A stretch of 61,978 bases of DNA from Symbiobacterium thermophilum (GCA_020725105.1 DYFQ01000008.1:22794-84771); one strand, 5' to 3'; counted from the first letter of the stretch, positions 40,151-49,011 are shown. The notes: a model not told the origin generated them from the sequence alone. Numbers and translations: made by a program.

Positions 40151-41463
40151 CCTGGTCGATGCTCCTGGTGATCGCCCTCCTGCGGCTCCGCCGGCACGTG
40201 CTGCTGTACGGCCTGTTCGGGTGCCTGGTGGGGTTGGGCGTGGCGGCGTACCTTGCTGCCGCACCCCTAACCGGCGGGGCCGTGGAGCGGGCGACGGCCG
40301 CAGTGAAGCCTCTCCCGCTACCGGCTACCGCCGTAGTCGAGTTGCCCTACGAGTTCGTTCGCCTCATCATCCTGGGCGACCCGGAAGCTCAGGAGGCCCC
40401 GCGCACCGAGCGCCGGCTGGAGTGTCTTTACAGCGAGGAGGCCATGGCCGGCTGGCGGGGCCTCCCCTGGGTAAAGCGGGTGGAACTCGGGCGGCTGGCC
40501 CCCGTCACGAGTCCGTGGGGCCGCCTCTGGACCCTGGCCGTGCCTCCCGGTTCGTGGGTGCTGGAAGGAAAGGTGCGGCTGGAGTCCGGGCGGCTGCCGG
40601 CGGCGAGCGACGAGGTCCTGATGCCCGCGGCGCTGGCAGCCCGCCCCGGAGCGGCCGTCGGCGACCGGGTCGCACTGGGCTACCTGAGTCCCGGTCCGAA
40701 CCCGGCCAGCCATGTTTTCACGGAGACGTCCTTCCTGGTGGTGGGCACCTTTCGTGCGGAGCTTTCGTTTCTCGACCGGCCGCTCCTGGCCATCGCCGGC
40801 GAGGGCTGGCCGTGCCCCGGGCTGCCCGACCCCTCGCGGCCGCTGACCAGCGCCGGGCCCAATATCCTCTTCTTCCAGCTAAAGGACGGCTACCCGCCCG
40901 CCGCCTTCCGTGCGTGGCTGACCGAGCCCGACCGCCGGGAGGGGCACCGGGTGTATCCGGGGCCCCGTTACCCGGTAGGCCAGTTCTGGAGCGTGGACAC
41001 CCCACGGGAGCTGGCCAGGCTCCTGGTGGGCTGGGCCTTTTTCCCGGCGACCCAGGCGACCCTCGGGGCCTTCGGCTTTCTGGGCTTCGGCCTGTTTGCC
41101 GTCATGCTGGGCGCCTTCCTGGAACGGCGGCGAGAGCTGGCCGTGCTGAAGGCCGTGGGCTTTGACGCCGCTCTGGTCGGGCGGCTGCTGGCGCTGGAGA
41201 CGGCGCTGGTCGGTGCGGCCGGCGCCACCGCCGGCCTGGCGCTGGGAGGGTGGCTCACCGCCTTTCTGACGCCCTGGTACCCGCCGGGAGCGGGCCTGAC
41301 CCCTCGAAGCGCGGTGGAAGCGCTGGCGTACGCCGGGTTGACCCTGAGCGTGGCGGTGGCCTTCCCGGTAGCCCTGGCCAGGGTGGCCACGGTCAACCAG
41401 CTGCTGCTGAACCAACCCATCTACCTGGCCCGGCGCGAGATCCGGCGGGAGTACCGGGGGTAG
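40147..41463 (+). CDS. FtsX-like ABC transporter permease, second subunit
   Basis: A 438-residue protein from GTG 40147 (GTGA overlap). It shares the architecture of its neighbour: an N-terminal helix (LLYGLFGCLVGLGVAAYLAA), a large extracytoplasmic domain, and C-terminal helices around ERRRELAVLKAVGFDAALVG. The end is YLARREIRREYRG. The pair probably forms a heterodimeric mechanotransmission-type exporter, with the ATPase encoded elsewhere. The 416 bases that follow hold the promoter and leader of the next ABC operon. Confidence 0.85.
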   Translation: MTWSMLLVIALLRLRRHVLLYGLFGCLVGLGVAAYLAAAPLTGGAVERATAAVKPLPLPATAVVELPYEFVRLIILGDPEAQEAPRTERRLECLYSEEAMAGWRGLPWVKRVELGRLAPVTSPWGRLWTLAVPPGSWVLEGKVRLESGRLPAASDEVLMPAALAARPGAAVGDRVALGYLSPGPNPASHVFTETSFLVVGTFRAELSFLDRPLLAIAGEGWPCPGLPDPSRPLTSAGPNILFFQLKDGYPPAAFRAWLTEPDRREGHRVYPGPRYPVGQFWSVDTPRELARLLVGWAFFPATQATLGAFGFLGFGLFAVMLGAFLERRRELAVLKAVGFDAALVGRLLALETALVGAAGATAGLALGGWLTAFLTPWYPPGAGLTPRSAVEALAYAGLTLSVAVAFPVALARVATVNQLLLNQPIYLARREIRREYRG

Positions 41464-41536
41464 GGGCCAGGGCCCGAGCACCGGTTGGGGTCGCCAGGCG
41501 GCAAAACAGAGCATCAAGAAGATTTGCCCGGTGGGC

Positions 41537-41566
41537 TTGCCGGGCGGGCAGGCCAGGTGGTATAAT
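41537..41566 (+). promoter_or_regulatory. Promoter of the leader-peptide/ABC exporter operon
   Basis: TTGCCG (41537-41542), an 18-base spacer and a consensus TATAAT (41561-41566). Transcription should start near 41573, about 20 bases before the leader-peptide Shine-Dalgarno. Confidence 0.65.
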
Positions 41567-41603
41567 CTGGCGGGTTTCCCGGGCTCCGAAGGGAGGTGCA
41601 GGC

Positions 41604-41684
41604 ATGATCCGGCTGAGGATCCGGTCCGCCATCCGGCTTGCAAGTGCCTGCATCTCCGCGGGTGGTCCCTGGGACATTCGTTGA
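41604..41684 (+). CDS. 26-residue leader peptide with Arg-Leu-Arg stalling motif
   Basis: The ORF begins at ATG 41604, five to six bases after a strong GGGAGGTG, and ends at TGA 41684. The peptide starts MIRLRIRSAIRLASACIS and finishes with GGPWDIR. R-L-R and R-I-R match the Arg-x-Arg pattern at which macrolides and ketolides arrest the ribosome in ErmD-type and mefA/msrD-type leaders. It lies downstream of a good promoter and just before GC-rich hairpins and an ABC-2 exporter operon, so it is interpreted as a regulatory leader. Too short for homology-based calling. Confidence 0.65.
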   Translation: MIRLRIRSAIRLASACISAGGPWDIR

Positions 41685-41710
41685 ATTGAATCGATAACGC
41701 ATAGGCATTC

Positions 41711-41790
41711 GCCGGGGCCGGAACCGGCCCGGCATCCCAGGTTGAGAGAGGACCACGCGGGGGGCAACACGCGGCTCCCGGTGGTCCTTT
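41711..41790 (+). promoter_or_regulatory. Attenuator-like hairpins before the ABC exporter
   Basis: GCCGGGGCCGG with CCGGCCCGGC (41711-41733) forms a first hairpin around AA. AGAGGACCAC (41747-41756) with GTGGTCCTTT (41781-41790) forms a second, ending in a short T run, so it is a possible intrinsic terminator. They lie 27-106 bases after the leader-peptide stop and 90 bases before the ATPase gene. The T-tract is weak, so termination efficiency is uncertain. Confidence 0.5.
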
Positions 41791-41879
41791 CCGCGTTCCA
41801 TGGATATTTATCGCCGGCTGGACCGACGGGGCACGCGACAAGACTCCAGTGGACCGTCTCAGGATGGGGGAGAAGGCGT

Positions 41880-43076
41880 ATGTCGACTTCGGAAACCAGG
41901 TTCCAGGTTGACCACCGGCCGCGGCCCGCCGGCCTGGCCATCCGGACCGAGAATCTGAGCCGCGTTTTCCAGGTCAGGCGGTCGCGGAAATGGCCCCGGG
42001 GCCGCCGGGTGGTGGCCCTGGACGGGGTCAACCTGGAGGTAGCCGAGGGAGAACTCTTTGGCCTGCTGGGCCCGAACGGCGCAGGCAAGACGACCCTCAT
42101 CAAGATCCTTTCGACGCTGCTCTTGCCCACGTCGGGCCGGGCGTTTGTCTCGGGCATCGACGTGGCCAGGGACCCGTTCGGGGTGAAACAGCGCATCAAC
42201 ATCGTCTCCGGCGGCGAGTCGGGGGGCTACGGCATCCTTTCGGTGCGGGAGAGCCTGTGGATGTTTTCTCAGCTCTACGGGGTGTCCAACCGGATCGCCC
42301 TGGACCGGATCGACCGCATGCTGAAGCTGGTGGGCCTGGAGGACGACGCCGGGACCCTCATCTCCAAGCTGTCCACGGGTATGCGGCAGAAGATGAACTT
42401 CGTCAGGGGCTTTCTCAGCGACCCGGACGTCCTGTTCCTCGACGAGCCAACCCTGGGCCTGGACGTCACCACCGCGCGGACCCTCCGGAAGTTCGTCCGG
42501 GAGTGGATGGCCGAGCGCCCGGGCCGCACCGTGCTCCTGACCACCCACTACATGGCCGAGGCCGACGAACTCTGCGACCGGGTGGCCATCATCGACCGCG
42601 GCCGGATCCTGGCCTGCGACACGCCGGCCAGTCTGAAGCGGCAGATCGCCCGGCAGGCCGTGCTCCGGCTCGAGGTCTCGAGTTCGGACGGCGCCGGGCT
42701 GAGCCAGGCCGACCTGGCCAGGCTCAAGGACCAGCCCGGGGTTCGCGAGGTGGCTGCCCGGTGGCGGCCCGAGGCGGGTCGGACCGTGCTCACCGCCATC
42801 CTGGAGGCCGACGGCGCCATCCCGGGGCTGGTGGGAGGTCTTTCCGGGCTTGGCCTGGTGGTGCACTCGCTGGCCAAGGAAGAGCCGACGCTGGAGGACG
42901 TCTTCGTGAAGCTGGTCGGCCGCACCCTGGCCGAGGACACGCCAACCAACAACGGCGATCACGACAGCAGGAACGGGACCCTGCCTGGCGACGGCCCGGA
43001 AGTCGGCGTGGGCGGCGCCGGCGACGGCGAAGCCGCGGCCGGGGGAGGTGCAGCCGATGAAAGCGCCGCCCGGTAG
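41880..43076 (+). CDS. ABC-2 type exporter ATP-binding protein (DrrA/NatA-like)
   Basis: A 398-residue ATPase from ATG 41880. Walker A GPNGAGKTTLI, Q-loop SGGESGGYGILSVRESLW, signature LSTGMRQKMNFVRG, Walker B VLFLDEPTLGLD and the H-loop His in TTHYMAEADEL. After about residue 250 a C-terminal DrrA-like extension follows, ending in a Gly/Asp-rich tail (about 40 residues) with no homology. With two ABC-2 permeases it forms a complete exporter, probably for a drug, glycan or lipid. The upstream leader peptide suggests induction by a ribosome-targeting drug. Confidence 0.92.
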   Translation: MSTSETRFQVDHRPRPAGLAIRTENLSRVFQVRRSRKWPRGRRVVALDGVNLEVAEGELFGLLGPNGAGKTTLIKILSTLLLPTSGRAFVSGIDVARDPFGVKQRINIVSGGESGGYGILSVRESLWMFSQLYGVSNRIALDRIDRMLKLVGLEDDAGTLISKLSTGMRQKMNFVRGFLSDPDVLFLDEPTLGLDVTTARTLRKFVREWMAERPGRTVLLTTHYMAEADELCDRVAIIDRGRILACDTPASLKRQIARQAVLRLEVSSSDGAGLSQADLARLKDQPGVREVAARWRPEAGRTVLTAILEADGAIPGLVGGLSGLGLVVHSLAKEEPTLEDVFVKLVGRTLAEDTPTNNGDHDSRNGTLPGDGPEVGVGGAGDGEAAAGGGAADESAAR

Positions 43077-43941
43077 CCCGGCCCGGGCCTGGTGGGACTG
43101 GAAGTACGTACGCTGGCTGCTGGAGCTGAACCTCCGCGCCGTGCGGGCCCGGGCCTACGTCCGGGTGGTGGCGACCGGAAGGGAGATCATGTGGCTGTTG
43201 TGGGAGGTCCTCCTGCCCTTCATGGCCACCGCCGCCTACGTCTTCATCTACCGGGCGCTGAACGCTCCCCCGGCGTACCTGGGCTTCGTCATCCTGGGAG
43301 GCGCCATGACGGCCTTCTGGATGAACGTGCTCTGGGCCATGGCCAGCCAGTTCTACTGGGAACGTTACTCCGGCCAGCTCGAGCTGTTCTTTGCCTCGCC
43401 GGCGTCCCTGATGGCCATTCTGCTGGGGATGAGCGCGGGCGGGATGTTCATGACCAGCGTCCGGGCCATCGGTGTGCTGGTCCTGGGCAGCATGGTCTTC
43501 CGGGTGGAGTACGCGGTGGCCCATCCCTGGCTGCTGGCCTACACCTTCCTGGTGACCCTGTGGGCCCTGTACGGGCTGGGCATGCTGCTGGCCTCGGTGT
43601 TCCTGCTGTACGGGCGCGAGGCCTGGCACACCTCCAACCTGTTGCAGGAACCGGTGTACCTGGTCTCGGGGTTCTACTTCCCCGTGCGGGCGCTGGGGTT
43701 CTGGGTGGCGGCCGGCGCCACCGTCATCCCGCTCACCCTGGGCCTGGACGCCATGCGGCAGCTGGCCTTCGGCGGCTCCCCGTGGGCCATCGCCCCGGAC
43801 GCCGTGGGCCTGTTCCCTCCGGGGTACGAGGCCACGGCCCTGACCGGGATGGCGGTCCTGTTCATCGGGGCTGCCTACAAGGCGCTGGGCCGGATGATGT
43901 GGGCGGCCAAGGTGGCCGGGACGCTGGCGCTCAAGCACTGA
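43057..43941 (+). CDS. ABC-2 type permease
   Basis: A 294-residue membrane protein. ATG 43057 is nine bases after GGGGGAGG; GTG 43048 would be too close. Six hydrophobic helices are predicted (for example LLWEVLLPFMATAAYVFIYR, LAYTFLVTLWALYGLGMLLA and ATALTGMAVLFIGAAYKALG), with the ABC-2 signature-like LLQEPVYLVSGFYFPVRAL. It overlaps the ATPase gene by 20 bases and pairs with the next gene. Confidence 0.9.
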   Translation: MKAPPGSPARAWWDWKYVRWLLELNLRAVRARAYVRVVATGREIMWLLWEVLLPFMATAAYVFIYRALNAPPAYLGFVILGGAMTAFWMNVLWAMASQFYWERYSGQLELFFASPASLMAILLGMSAGGMFMTSVRAIGVLVLGSMVFRVEYAVAHPWLLAYTFLVTLWALYGLGMLLASVFLLYGREAWHTSNLLQEPVYLVSGFYFPVRALGFWVAAGATVIPLTLGLDAMRQLAFGGSPWAIAPDAVGLFPPGYEATALTGMAVLFIGAAYKALGRMMWAAKVAGTLALKH

Positions 43942-44016
43942 CGGGGAGGCGCCCCGGCAGCGGCGCGGTGCAGGCGGTGGTCGGGTCAGGCGGCCGGTAG
44001 ACTGGGAGGCGGCAGG

Positions 44017-44901
44017 GTGACAACGAGCGAAGCGGCGCTTGAGGGTAAGCGGCGGACCGCCGTCGGGGAAGGGGTCCGCATCTTCAAGATGGCGGCCTGG
44101 CTTGGCTGGCAGGCCGAGTCCAACTGGACCGACCCCTGGCTGTTCGTCATTTACTCGGTGATCAAGCCGGTGGCCGGAACGCTCATCCTCGTGCTCATGT
44201 TCGCCGTGGCGGGGCGGGGGAGCGCGCCGGAGCTGTTCTGGGCGAGTTACGTCGGGAACGCCTTCTACATCTACGTCGGCCAGTTGCTGTGGGGCATCAG
44301 CTGGGTGGTGTTGGGCGACCGGGAGCACTTCCAGACGCTGAAGTACATGTACATCGTCTCGCCCAGCATGGGCTGGTACCTGGTGGGCCGCGCGGCGGCC
44401 AAGTTCTTCGTGGCCACCATCGCCGTCCTCATCGTGCTCGGTTTCGGCGCCTGGGCCCTGGGGATTCCGGTGACCGTGCGAGGCGTCGACTGGGCTCTGT
44501 TCTGGCCCGTGTTCCTGCTGGGCATCGTGTCCACGGCGGCCCTGGGGATCCTCCTGGCGGGCGTGAGTCTGATCAGTTCCAACCACGGGGCGATGGCGGC
44601 AGAAAGCCTGTCCGGCGCCCTTTACCTGCTCGCCGGGGTGGTCTTCCCCGTGGACGTGCTGCCCGGGTGGTTGCAGCCCGTTTCACTGGCGCTGCCCCAT
44701 ACCTACTGGATGGAGGCCGTCCGGCGGGCCGTGCTGGGCCACGGCATCAGCCCCATGCTGCAGCAGGTGTCCGAAGGCCAGATCCTCCTGATCCTGGCTC
44801 TGACGACCGCCGGGATGGTGCTGGCCGGAGGCGGCTTCTACCGCTGGGCGGAGACTCTGGCCAGGCGGCGGGGTCTCATCGACCAGGTGACCTGGAACTG
44901 A
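44017..44901 (+). CDS. ABC-2 type permease, second subunit
   Basis: A 294-residue protein from GTG 44017 with GGGAGGCGGCAGG upstream. Six or so spans; LYLLAGVVFPVDVLPGWLQP is the ABC-2 signature region, and YTYSWMEAVRRA-like PHTYWMEAVRRAVLG follows. It is the heterodimer partner of the preceding permease. A 270-base spacer follows, containing a GGGACG/CGTCCC hairpin and no other signal I can name. Confidence 0.9.
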   Translation: MTTSEAALEGKRRTAVGEGVRIFKMAAWLGWQAESNWTDPWLFVIYSVIKPVAGTLILVLMFAVAGRGSAPELFWASYVGNAFYIYVGQLLWGISWVVLGDREHFQTLKYMYIVSPSMGWYLVGRAAAKFFVATIAVLIVLGFGAWALGIPVTVRGVDWALFWPVFLLGIVSTAALGILLAGVSLISSNHGAMAAESLSGALYLLAGVVFPVDVLPGWLQPVSLALPHTYWMEAVRRAVLGHGISPMLQQVSEGQILLILALTTAGMVLAGGGFYRWAETLARRRGLIDQVTWN

Positions 44902-45171
44902 GGCGGGCAAGCGGGTTATGCCGTGCGTACGGGCCGGGCGGTCCGGGCCGTTCCCGCCACCCACCTCTCATCAGGGGACGCAGGCGTCCCTCGCTGCCCG
45001 TCGCGGGCGCCTGCTCCCCGGTACCGCATTGGGTTGACGCAGGATTTCCCGTCCGCCCGGGTGAACATGTGTGGGGTGCGCGCCGGCGGCCGCCCGGATT
45101 CGCGACGGCCTGGCGGCGGCGAGCCGGCCGAGCCGGCGGCCGCGCGCCCACGACGGGAGGTGGAAGCGGAC

Positions 45172-46326
45172 GTGCCCGAGAGGGTCGCCATCGTCGGCGT
45201 CGGCTTCTCGGACCTGCGCTCGTGCACCCCGGGGGTCTCGTACAAGGAGATGATGTTCGAGGCCGCCACCCGGGCCTATCACGACGCGGGGGTTGACCCA
45301 AGAAAGGACGTTCACAGTTTCGTCTGCGTTTCCGAGGACTTCTGGGAAGGCACCAGCATCTTCGACGAGTACGTCCCCGACCAGCTAGGCGCGGCGTTGC
45401 GCCCGGTCCAGACCATCACCGGCGACGGCATCCAGGCGCTGTGCTGCGCGGCCATGCTCATCCGCACCGGCACCGCCCGGGTGGTGGTGGTGGAGGGGCA
45501 CTCGAAGTATTCCGACATGCGGACCCCCCACCACATCCAGCAGTTCGCCATGGACCCCATCCTCAACCGGCCGCTGGGCGCCCACGCCAACCTGGTCGCG
45601 GGGCTGGAGATGAGCCGCTATCTCTACGAGTCCGGTAACACCCGGGAGCAGTGCGCCATGGTGGTGGCCAAGAACCGCCACCAGGCGCTGCTGAACCCCC
45701 TGGCGGCCTACGGCGCCCGGATCACCCCCGACGACGTGCTGGCGGCGCCGCCCACCTTCTTTCCCCTGGGCGAGCTCGACGCCGCCCGGCCGGCCGACGG
45801 CTGCTTCGTGATGGTGCTGGCCGCCGAGTCAGCGGTCCGGGACATGGCGGGGCAACCGGTCTGGATCGCGGGCTACGGCTGGTGCACCGACGCGCCGTCC
45901 CTCGAGAGCCGGGAGTGGGGCGAGGCCGCTTACGCCCGGCTGGCGGCGGAGCAGGCCTACCGGATGGCGGGCATCGCCTCGCCCCTCAGGGATCTGGACT
46001 TCGCCGAGCTCGACGACGCCTTCTCCTACAAGGAACTCCAGCACATGGAGGCGCTGCGCCTCTGCCGGCCGGGTGAGGCCGGGGAGTGGGTGGAGGACGG
46101 CGTCACCCGCCTGGACGGTGAGTTCCCGGTGAACCCCTCGGGCGGCAGCCTCGGGGTGGGCCACCTCCTGGAGGCCACCGGGCTCCACCGGGTCTACGAG
46201 ACGGTGCTGCAACTCCGGGGCGAGGCGGGGCCGCGGCAGGTGCCCGGCGCCCGGCGGGGCCTGGCCCAGTCGTGGCGCCACGTGCCCACCACCACCGGTG
46301 CCGTCATCATCCTGGAGCGGGAGTGA
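45172..46326 (+). CDS. Thiolase-like (SCP-x type) protein, first subunit
   Basis: A 384-residue thiolase-fold protein. GTG 45172 follows CGGGAGG at 11 bases and gives VPERVAIVGVGFSDLRS, the normal N-terminus. The position of the nucleophile is TGDGIQALCCAAMLIRTG, with two Cys, and the C-terminal glycine loop PSGGSLGVGHLLEATGLHRV keeps the catalytic His. The segment AELDDAFSYKELQHME replaces the classical HEAF motif. It heads a four-gene set, thiolase, thiolase, DUF35, DUF35, of the kind used in acyl-CoA chain cleavage or condensation (compare BbsAB-type thiolases). Confidence 0.88.
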   Translation: MPERVAIVGVGFSDLRSCTPGVSYKEMMFEAATRAYHDAGVDPRKDVHSFVCVSEDFWEGTSIFDEYVPDQLGAALRPVQTITGDGIQALCCAAMLIRTGTARVVVVEGHSKYSDMRTPHHIQQFAMDPILNRPLGAHANLVAGLEMSRYLYESGNTREQCAMVVAKNRHQALLNPLAAYGARITPDDVLAAPPTFFPLGELDAARPADGCFVMVLAAESAVRDMAGQPVWIAGYGWCTDAPSLESREWGEAAYARLAAEQAYRMAGIASPLRDLDFAELDDAFSYKELQHMEALRLCRPGEAGEWVEDGVTRLDGEFPVNPSGGSLGVGHLLEATGLHRVYETVLQLRGEAGPRQVPGARRGLAQSWRHVPTTTGAVIILERE

Positions 46327-46336
46327 GGGAAGGGAC

Positions 46337-47494
46337 ATGGGCAAGGTAGCCGTGGTCGGCGCCGGGATGACCCGCTTTGTCCGGCGCGCCCAGGAAACCG
46401 GCAAGGAACTTTCTTACCTGGCGGCCAGAATGGCCCTGGACTCCTGCGGCCTCACCCTCAAGGACGTCGACGCCGTGGTGGTTGGTTCGGCGCCCGACGC
46501 CTTCGACGGGGTCCACATGAAGGGCGAGTACCTGGCCGACGGCTCGGGGGGCTGGCAAAAGCCCACCCTCCGCTGCTTCGTCGGGGGCGCCACGGGGGTC
46601 TTCGCCCCCATCGTGGGCTGGTACCACGTCGCGTCGGGCCAGTTCGACACGGTGCTGGTGGTTTGCGAGGAGAAGATGTCCTCCTGCCACCCGCATCCAC
46701 AGGGCGCCTTCCTGACCATCTTCGACCACACCACCGAGCGGGCGCTGGGGCCGAACCTCCTCTGGATCTTCGCCCTGGAGATGAACCGCTACATGACGGT
46801 CCACGGCATCACCAAGGAAGAGATCGCGCTGGTGGCCGTGAAGAACAAGAAGAACGCGCTGGACCATCCCTGCGCCCATCTGGGGTCCGAGATCACCGTG
46901 GACGACGTGCTCAACTCCGAGGTCATGGCCTGGCCGGTGAACCGGCTTGACGTGTCGCCGGCGTCGGACGGGGCCGCGGCAATCGTCATGTGCTCCGAAC
47001 GCGTGGCCAAGCGGGTGTCGGACCGGCCGGTGTGGGTGGAAGGGGTCGGCTGGCACCTGGACACCGCCTACTGGACCAACCGCGACCTCTACTACCCGCG
47101 CTACGTGGAGTACGCGGCGCGGATGGCCTACGACATGGCCGGCATCAAGGAGCCCAGAAAGGAGATCAACATCGTCGAGCCCTACGATCCGTTTGACTAC
47201 AAGGAACTCCACCACCTGGAGGGGCTGCTCTTCTGCAAACCCGGAGAGGCGGCCAAGCTCACCGTGGACGGGGTGACCGCCCGCGACGGCGACCTGCCGG
47301 TGTGCCCCTCCGGCGGGCTGTTGGGAGTGGGCAACCCCATCGCCGCGGCCGGGCTCATGAAGGTGTGCGAGCTTTTCTGGCAGCTTCGCGGTGAGGCCGG
47401 CAGGCGGCAGGTGCCCGGCCAGCCCCGCAGAGGCCTGGCCCAGGCCTGGGGCGACCTGATGCAGGTGGGCACCGTGGTCATCCTGGGGATCTAG
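46337..47494 (+). CDS. Thiolase-like protein, second subunit, lacking the catalytic Cys and His
   Basis: A 385-residue paralogue of the preceding gene, from ATG 46337 behind GAGGGAAGGGAC. The nucleophile region reads RCFVGGATGVFAPIVGWYHV with no Cys at the family position, and the C-terminal loop reads PSGGLLGVGNPIAAAGLMKV with Asn in place of His. It is therefore probably an inactive partner subunit. The fold is otherwise well preserved (VAVVGAGMTRFVRRAQETGK; SPASDGAAAIVMCSERVAK). Confidence 0.87.
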   Translation: MGKVAVVGAGMTRFVRRAQETGKELSYLAARMALDSCGLTLKDVDAVVVGSAPDAFDGVHMKGEYLADGSGGWQKPTLRCFVGGATGVFAPIVGWYHVASGQFDTVLVVCEEKMSSCHPHPQGAFLTIFDHTTERALGPNLLWIFALEMNRYMTVHGITKEEIALVAVKNKKNALDHPCAHLGSEITVDDVLNSEVMAWPVNRLDVSPASDGAAAIVMCSERVAKRVSDRPVWVEGVGWHLDTAYWTNRDLYYPRYVEYAARMAYDMAGIKEPRKEINIVEPYDPFDYKELHHLEGLLFCKPGEAAKLTVDGVTARDGDLPVCPSGGLLGVGNPIAAAGLMKVCELFWQLRGEAGRRQVPGQPRRGLAQAWGDLMQVGTVVILGI

Positions 47495-47505
47495 GGGGAA
47501 CTGCC

Positions 47506-48024
47506 ATGAGCGTGAAGATCACCCACTGGCCGGGCACGTCGCTGTCCAGCGCGGACTTTGCCGAGGGCCGCGTGCTCACGGTGAGGGGCGGGGTGAAGGC
47601 CGAGTATGCCTGGGACGCCGGCGTGGCCATCGGCAGGTACCTGGAGGAGCTGAAGCGCGGCCGCCTGGTGGCCCGCCGCTGCGACGGCTGCCGGCGGGTG
47701 CTGGTCCCGCCGCGGATGTTCTGCGAGGAGTGCTTCCGGCCGACCGACGCCTGGGTTCGGCTGGCCGACACCGGCACCGTCCAGACCTTCTCCATCTCCT
47801 ACGTCCGGTGGGACATGGTCCGGTTGACGGAGCCGGAGATTCCCGCGGTCATCGCCATCGACGGCGCCTCGCCCGGTTACGGCATCCTGCACCTGCTGGG
47901 CGAGGTCGACCCGAAAGAGGTCCGGGTGGGCATGCGGGTGAAGGCGGTCTGGAAGGACCCGGCCGAGCGCCGGGGTGCCATCACCGACATCAGGTACTGG
48001 GCGCCCATCCGGGAGGGGGGCTAG
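47506..48024 (+). CDS. DUF35 Zn-ribbon/OB-fold protein, first copy
   Basis: A 172-residue protein from ATG 47506, eleven bases after the thiolase stop. The zinc ribbon is ARRCDGCRRVLVPPRMFCEE with C in ECF (C-x2-C...C-x2-C), followed by an OB-fold domain (TGTVQTFSISYVRWD). DUF35 proteins bridge CoA-handling thiolase enzymes; BbsA and archaeal HMG-CoA pathway proteins are characterised cases. Confidence 0.9.
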   Translation: MSVKITHWPGTSLSSADFAEGRVLTVRGGVKAEYAWDAGVAIGRYLEELKRGRLVARRCDGCRRVLVPPRMFCEECFRPTDAWVRLADTGTVQTFSISYVRWDMVRLTEPEIPAVIAIDGASPGYGILHLLGEVDPKEVRVGMRVKAVWKDPAERRGAITDIRYWAPIREGG

Positions 48025-48029
48025 ACACC

Positions 48030-48497
48030 GTGCGGGAGAAGATCACCAACCCGGACGCCATCCGCACCTGGCCCGGCAAGGTCCCCGTCGAGTACGTCTA
48101 CACGGTGGGGGTGGCGTCCGAACCCTTTTTCAGGGCGCTCATGGAACGGGGCCGGCTGCTGGCGTCGCCCTGCCCCGAGTGCGGGGTCAGGTATCTGCCG
48201 CCCAGGCTCTTCTGCGAGCGGTGCTTTTCGCGACTGGAGGCCAGCCTGGAACTGGAACCCCGGGGGACCCTGGAAGCCTTCACCGTGGTCCACGTGGACC
48301 TGGACGGCAACCGGCTCGACGAGCCGCAGGCCTACGGACTGGTGCGGATCCACGGCGCCGACACGGCCCTGGTGCACCGGCTGGCGGCGTCCGACGCTGA
48401 TGAGCCTGAGGTCGGCATGGAGGTAGAGGCCGTCCTGCTGCCCCCGGCCGAGCGGACCGGCTCGATCCTTGACATCCGGCACTTCAGGCCCGTCTGA
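48030..48497 (+). CDS. DUF35 Zn-ribbon/OB-fold protein, second copy
   Basis: A 155-residue protein from GTG 48030, six bases after the previous stop, with GGGAGGGGGG upstream. The zinc ribbon is ASPCPECGVRYLPPRLFCER with ERC, then an OB-fold (GTLEAFTVVHVDLDGNRLD). Two DUF35 copies with two thiolase-like subunits suggest a four-component complex or two matched pairs. Its 3' end overlaps the reverse-strand gene by 14 bases. Confidence 0.9.
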   Translation: MREKITNPDAIRTWPGKVPVEYVYTVGVASEPFFRALMERGRLLASPCPECGVRYLPPRLFCERCFSRLEASLELEPRGTLEAFTVVHVDLDGNRLDEPQAYGLVRIHGADTALVHRLAASDADEPEVGMEVEAVLLPPAERTGSILDIRHFRPV

Positions 48498-48816
48498 GGG
48501 CGAAGGCCACCACCAGCAGGGCGGAAAATGCGGTCTCCAGCCAGCCGACCCGCTTGAACACGACCCGGGAGGGCACGTGGAGGATCCCGGCCGCCAGGGC
48601 CGCGGCCTTCCGCCTGGCGGCCGGGCGGGCCGCGGACCGCCGCAGGCTTTCCCTGGCCAGGAAAGCTATCACTACCAGGGCTGCCCAGAGCAGGGCGGCA
48701 AGACCCGGCCGCCCGCCCGCCACGAGGCCGACCAGGTAGCCCGCGGCCAGCATGACCCAGGCGCCGTGTTCGCGGGGGACGGCCAGTGGTTCGGCGCGGG
48801 GCTGTTCCTTACTCAT
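48484..48816 (-). CDS. Short YwiC-like membrane protein, probably internally deleted
   Basis: A 110-residue protein from ATG 48816. The N-terminus VPREHGAWVMLAAGYLVGLV resembles the opening of YwiC-like membrane proteins, and the end resembles their last helix (VGWLETAFSALLVVAFALRR), but the family is about 240 residues with more spans in between. Three hydrophobic segments remain. An in-frame internal deletion is the simplest explanation. Function is unknown. Confidence 0.5.
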   Translation of the reverse strand: MSKEQPRAEPLAVPREHGAWVMLAAGYLVGLVAGGRPGLAALLWAALVVIAFLARESLRRSAARPAARRKAAALAAGILHVPSRVVFKRVGWLETAFSALLVVAFALRRA

Positions 48817-48958
48817 GCTATGCCACCTCCGTCCGGACAGGCAGCCGGATTCGGTTCCGGCCGCGGCATTCCCTCCCCGGCCCCGGCGTCACGGCTGAGC
48901 GCGCGGGCCGGCGCGCGAGTCGGCGCGTGAACGGCCCACGAGAACCGACTCGCGAGAC

Positions 48959-49011
48959 TTGACGCGCCGCGGCCAACCAGTTTATGCTATTAACAGTACC
49001 CGGGTAGGGTA
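48959..49011 (+). promoter_or_regulatory. Promoter with CsoR-type operator
   Basis: TTGACG (48959-48964), an 18-base spacer and TATGCT (48983-48988) are followed at the likely start site by TACCCGGGTAGGGTA (48997-49011), in which TACCC and GGGTA half-sites match copper-repressor CsoR operators. It precedes the copA remnant, copZ and csoR, so autoregulation by CsoR is expected. Confidence 0.6.
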
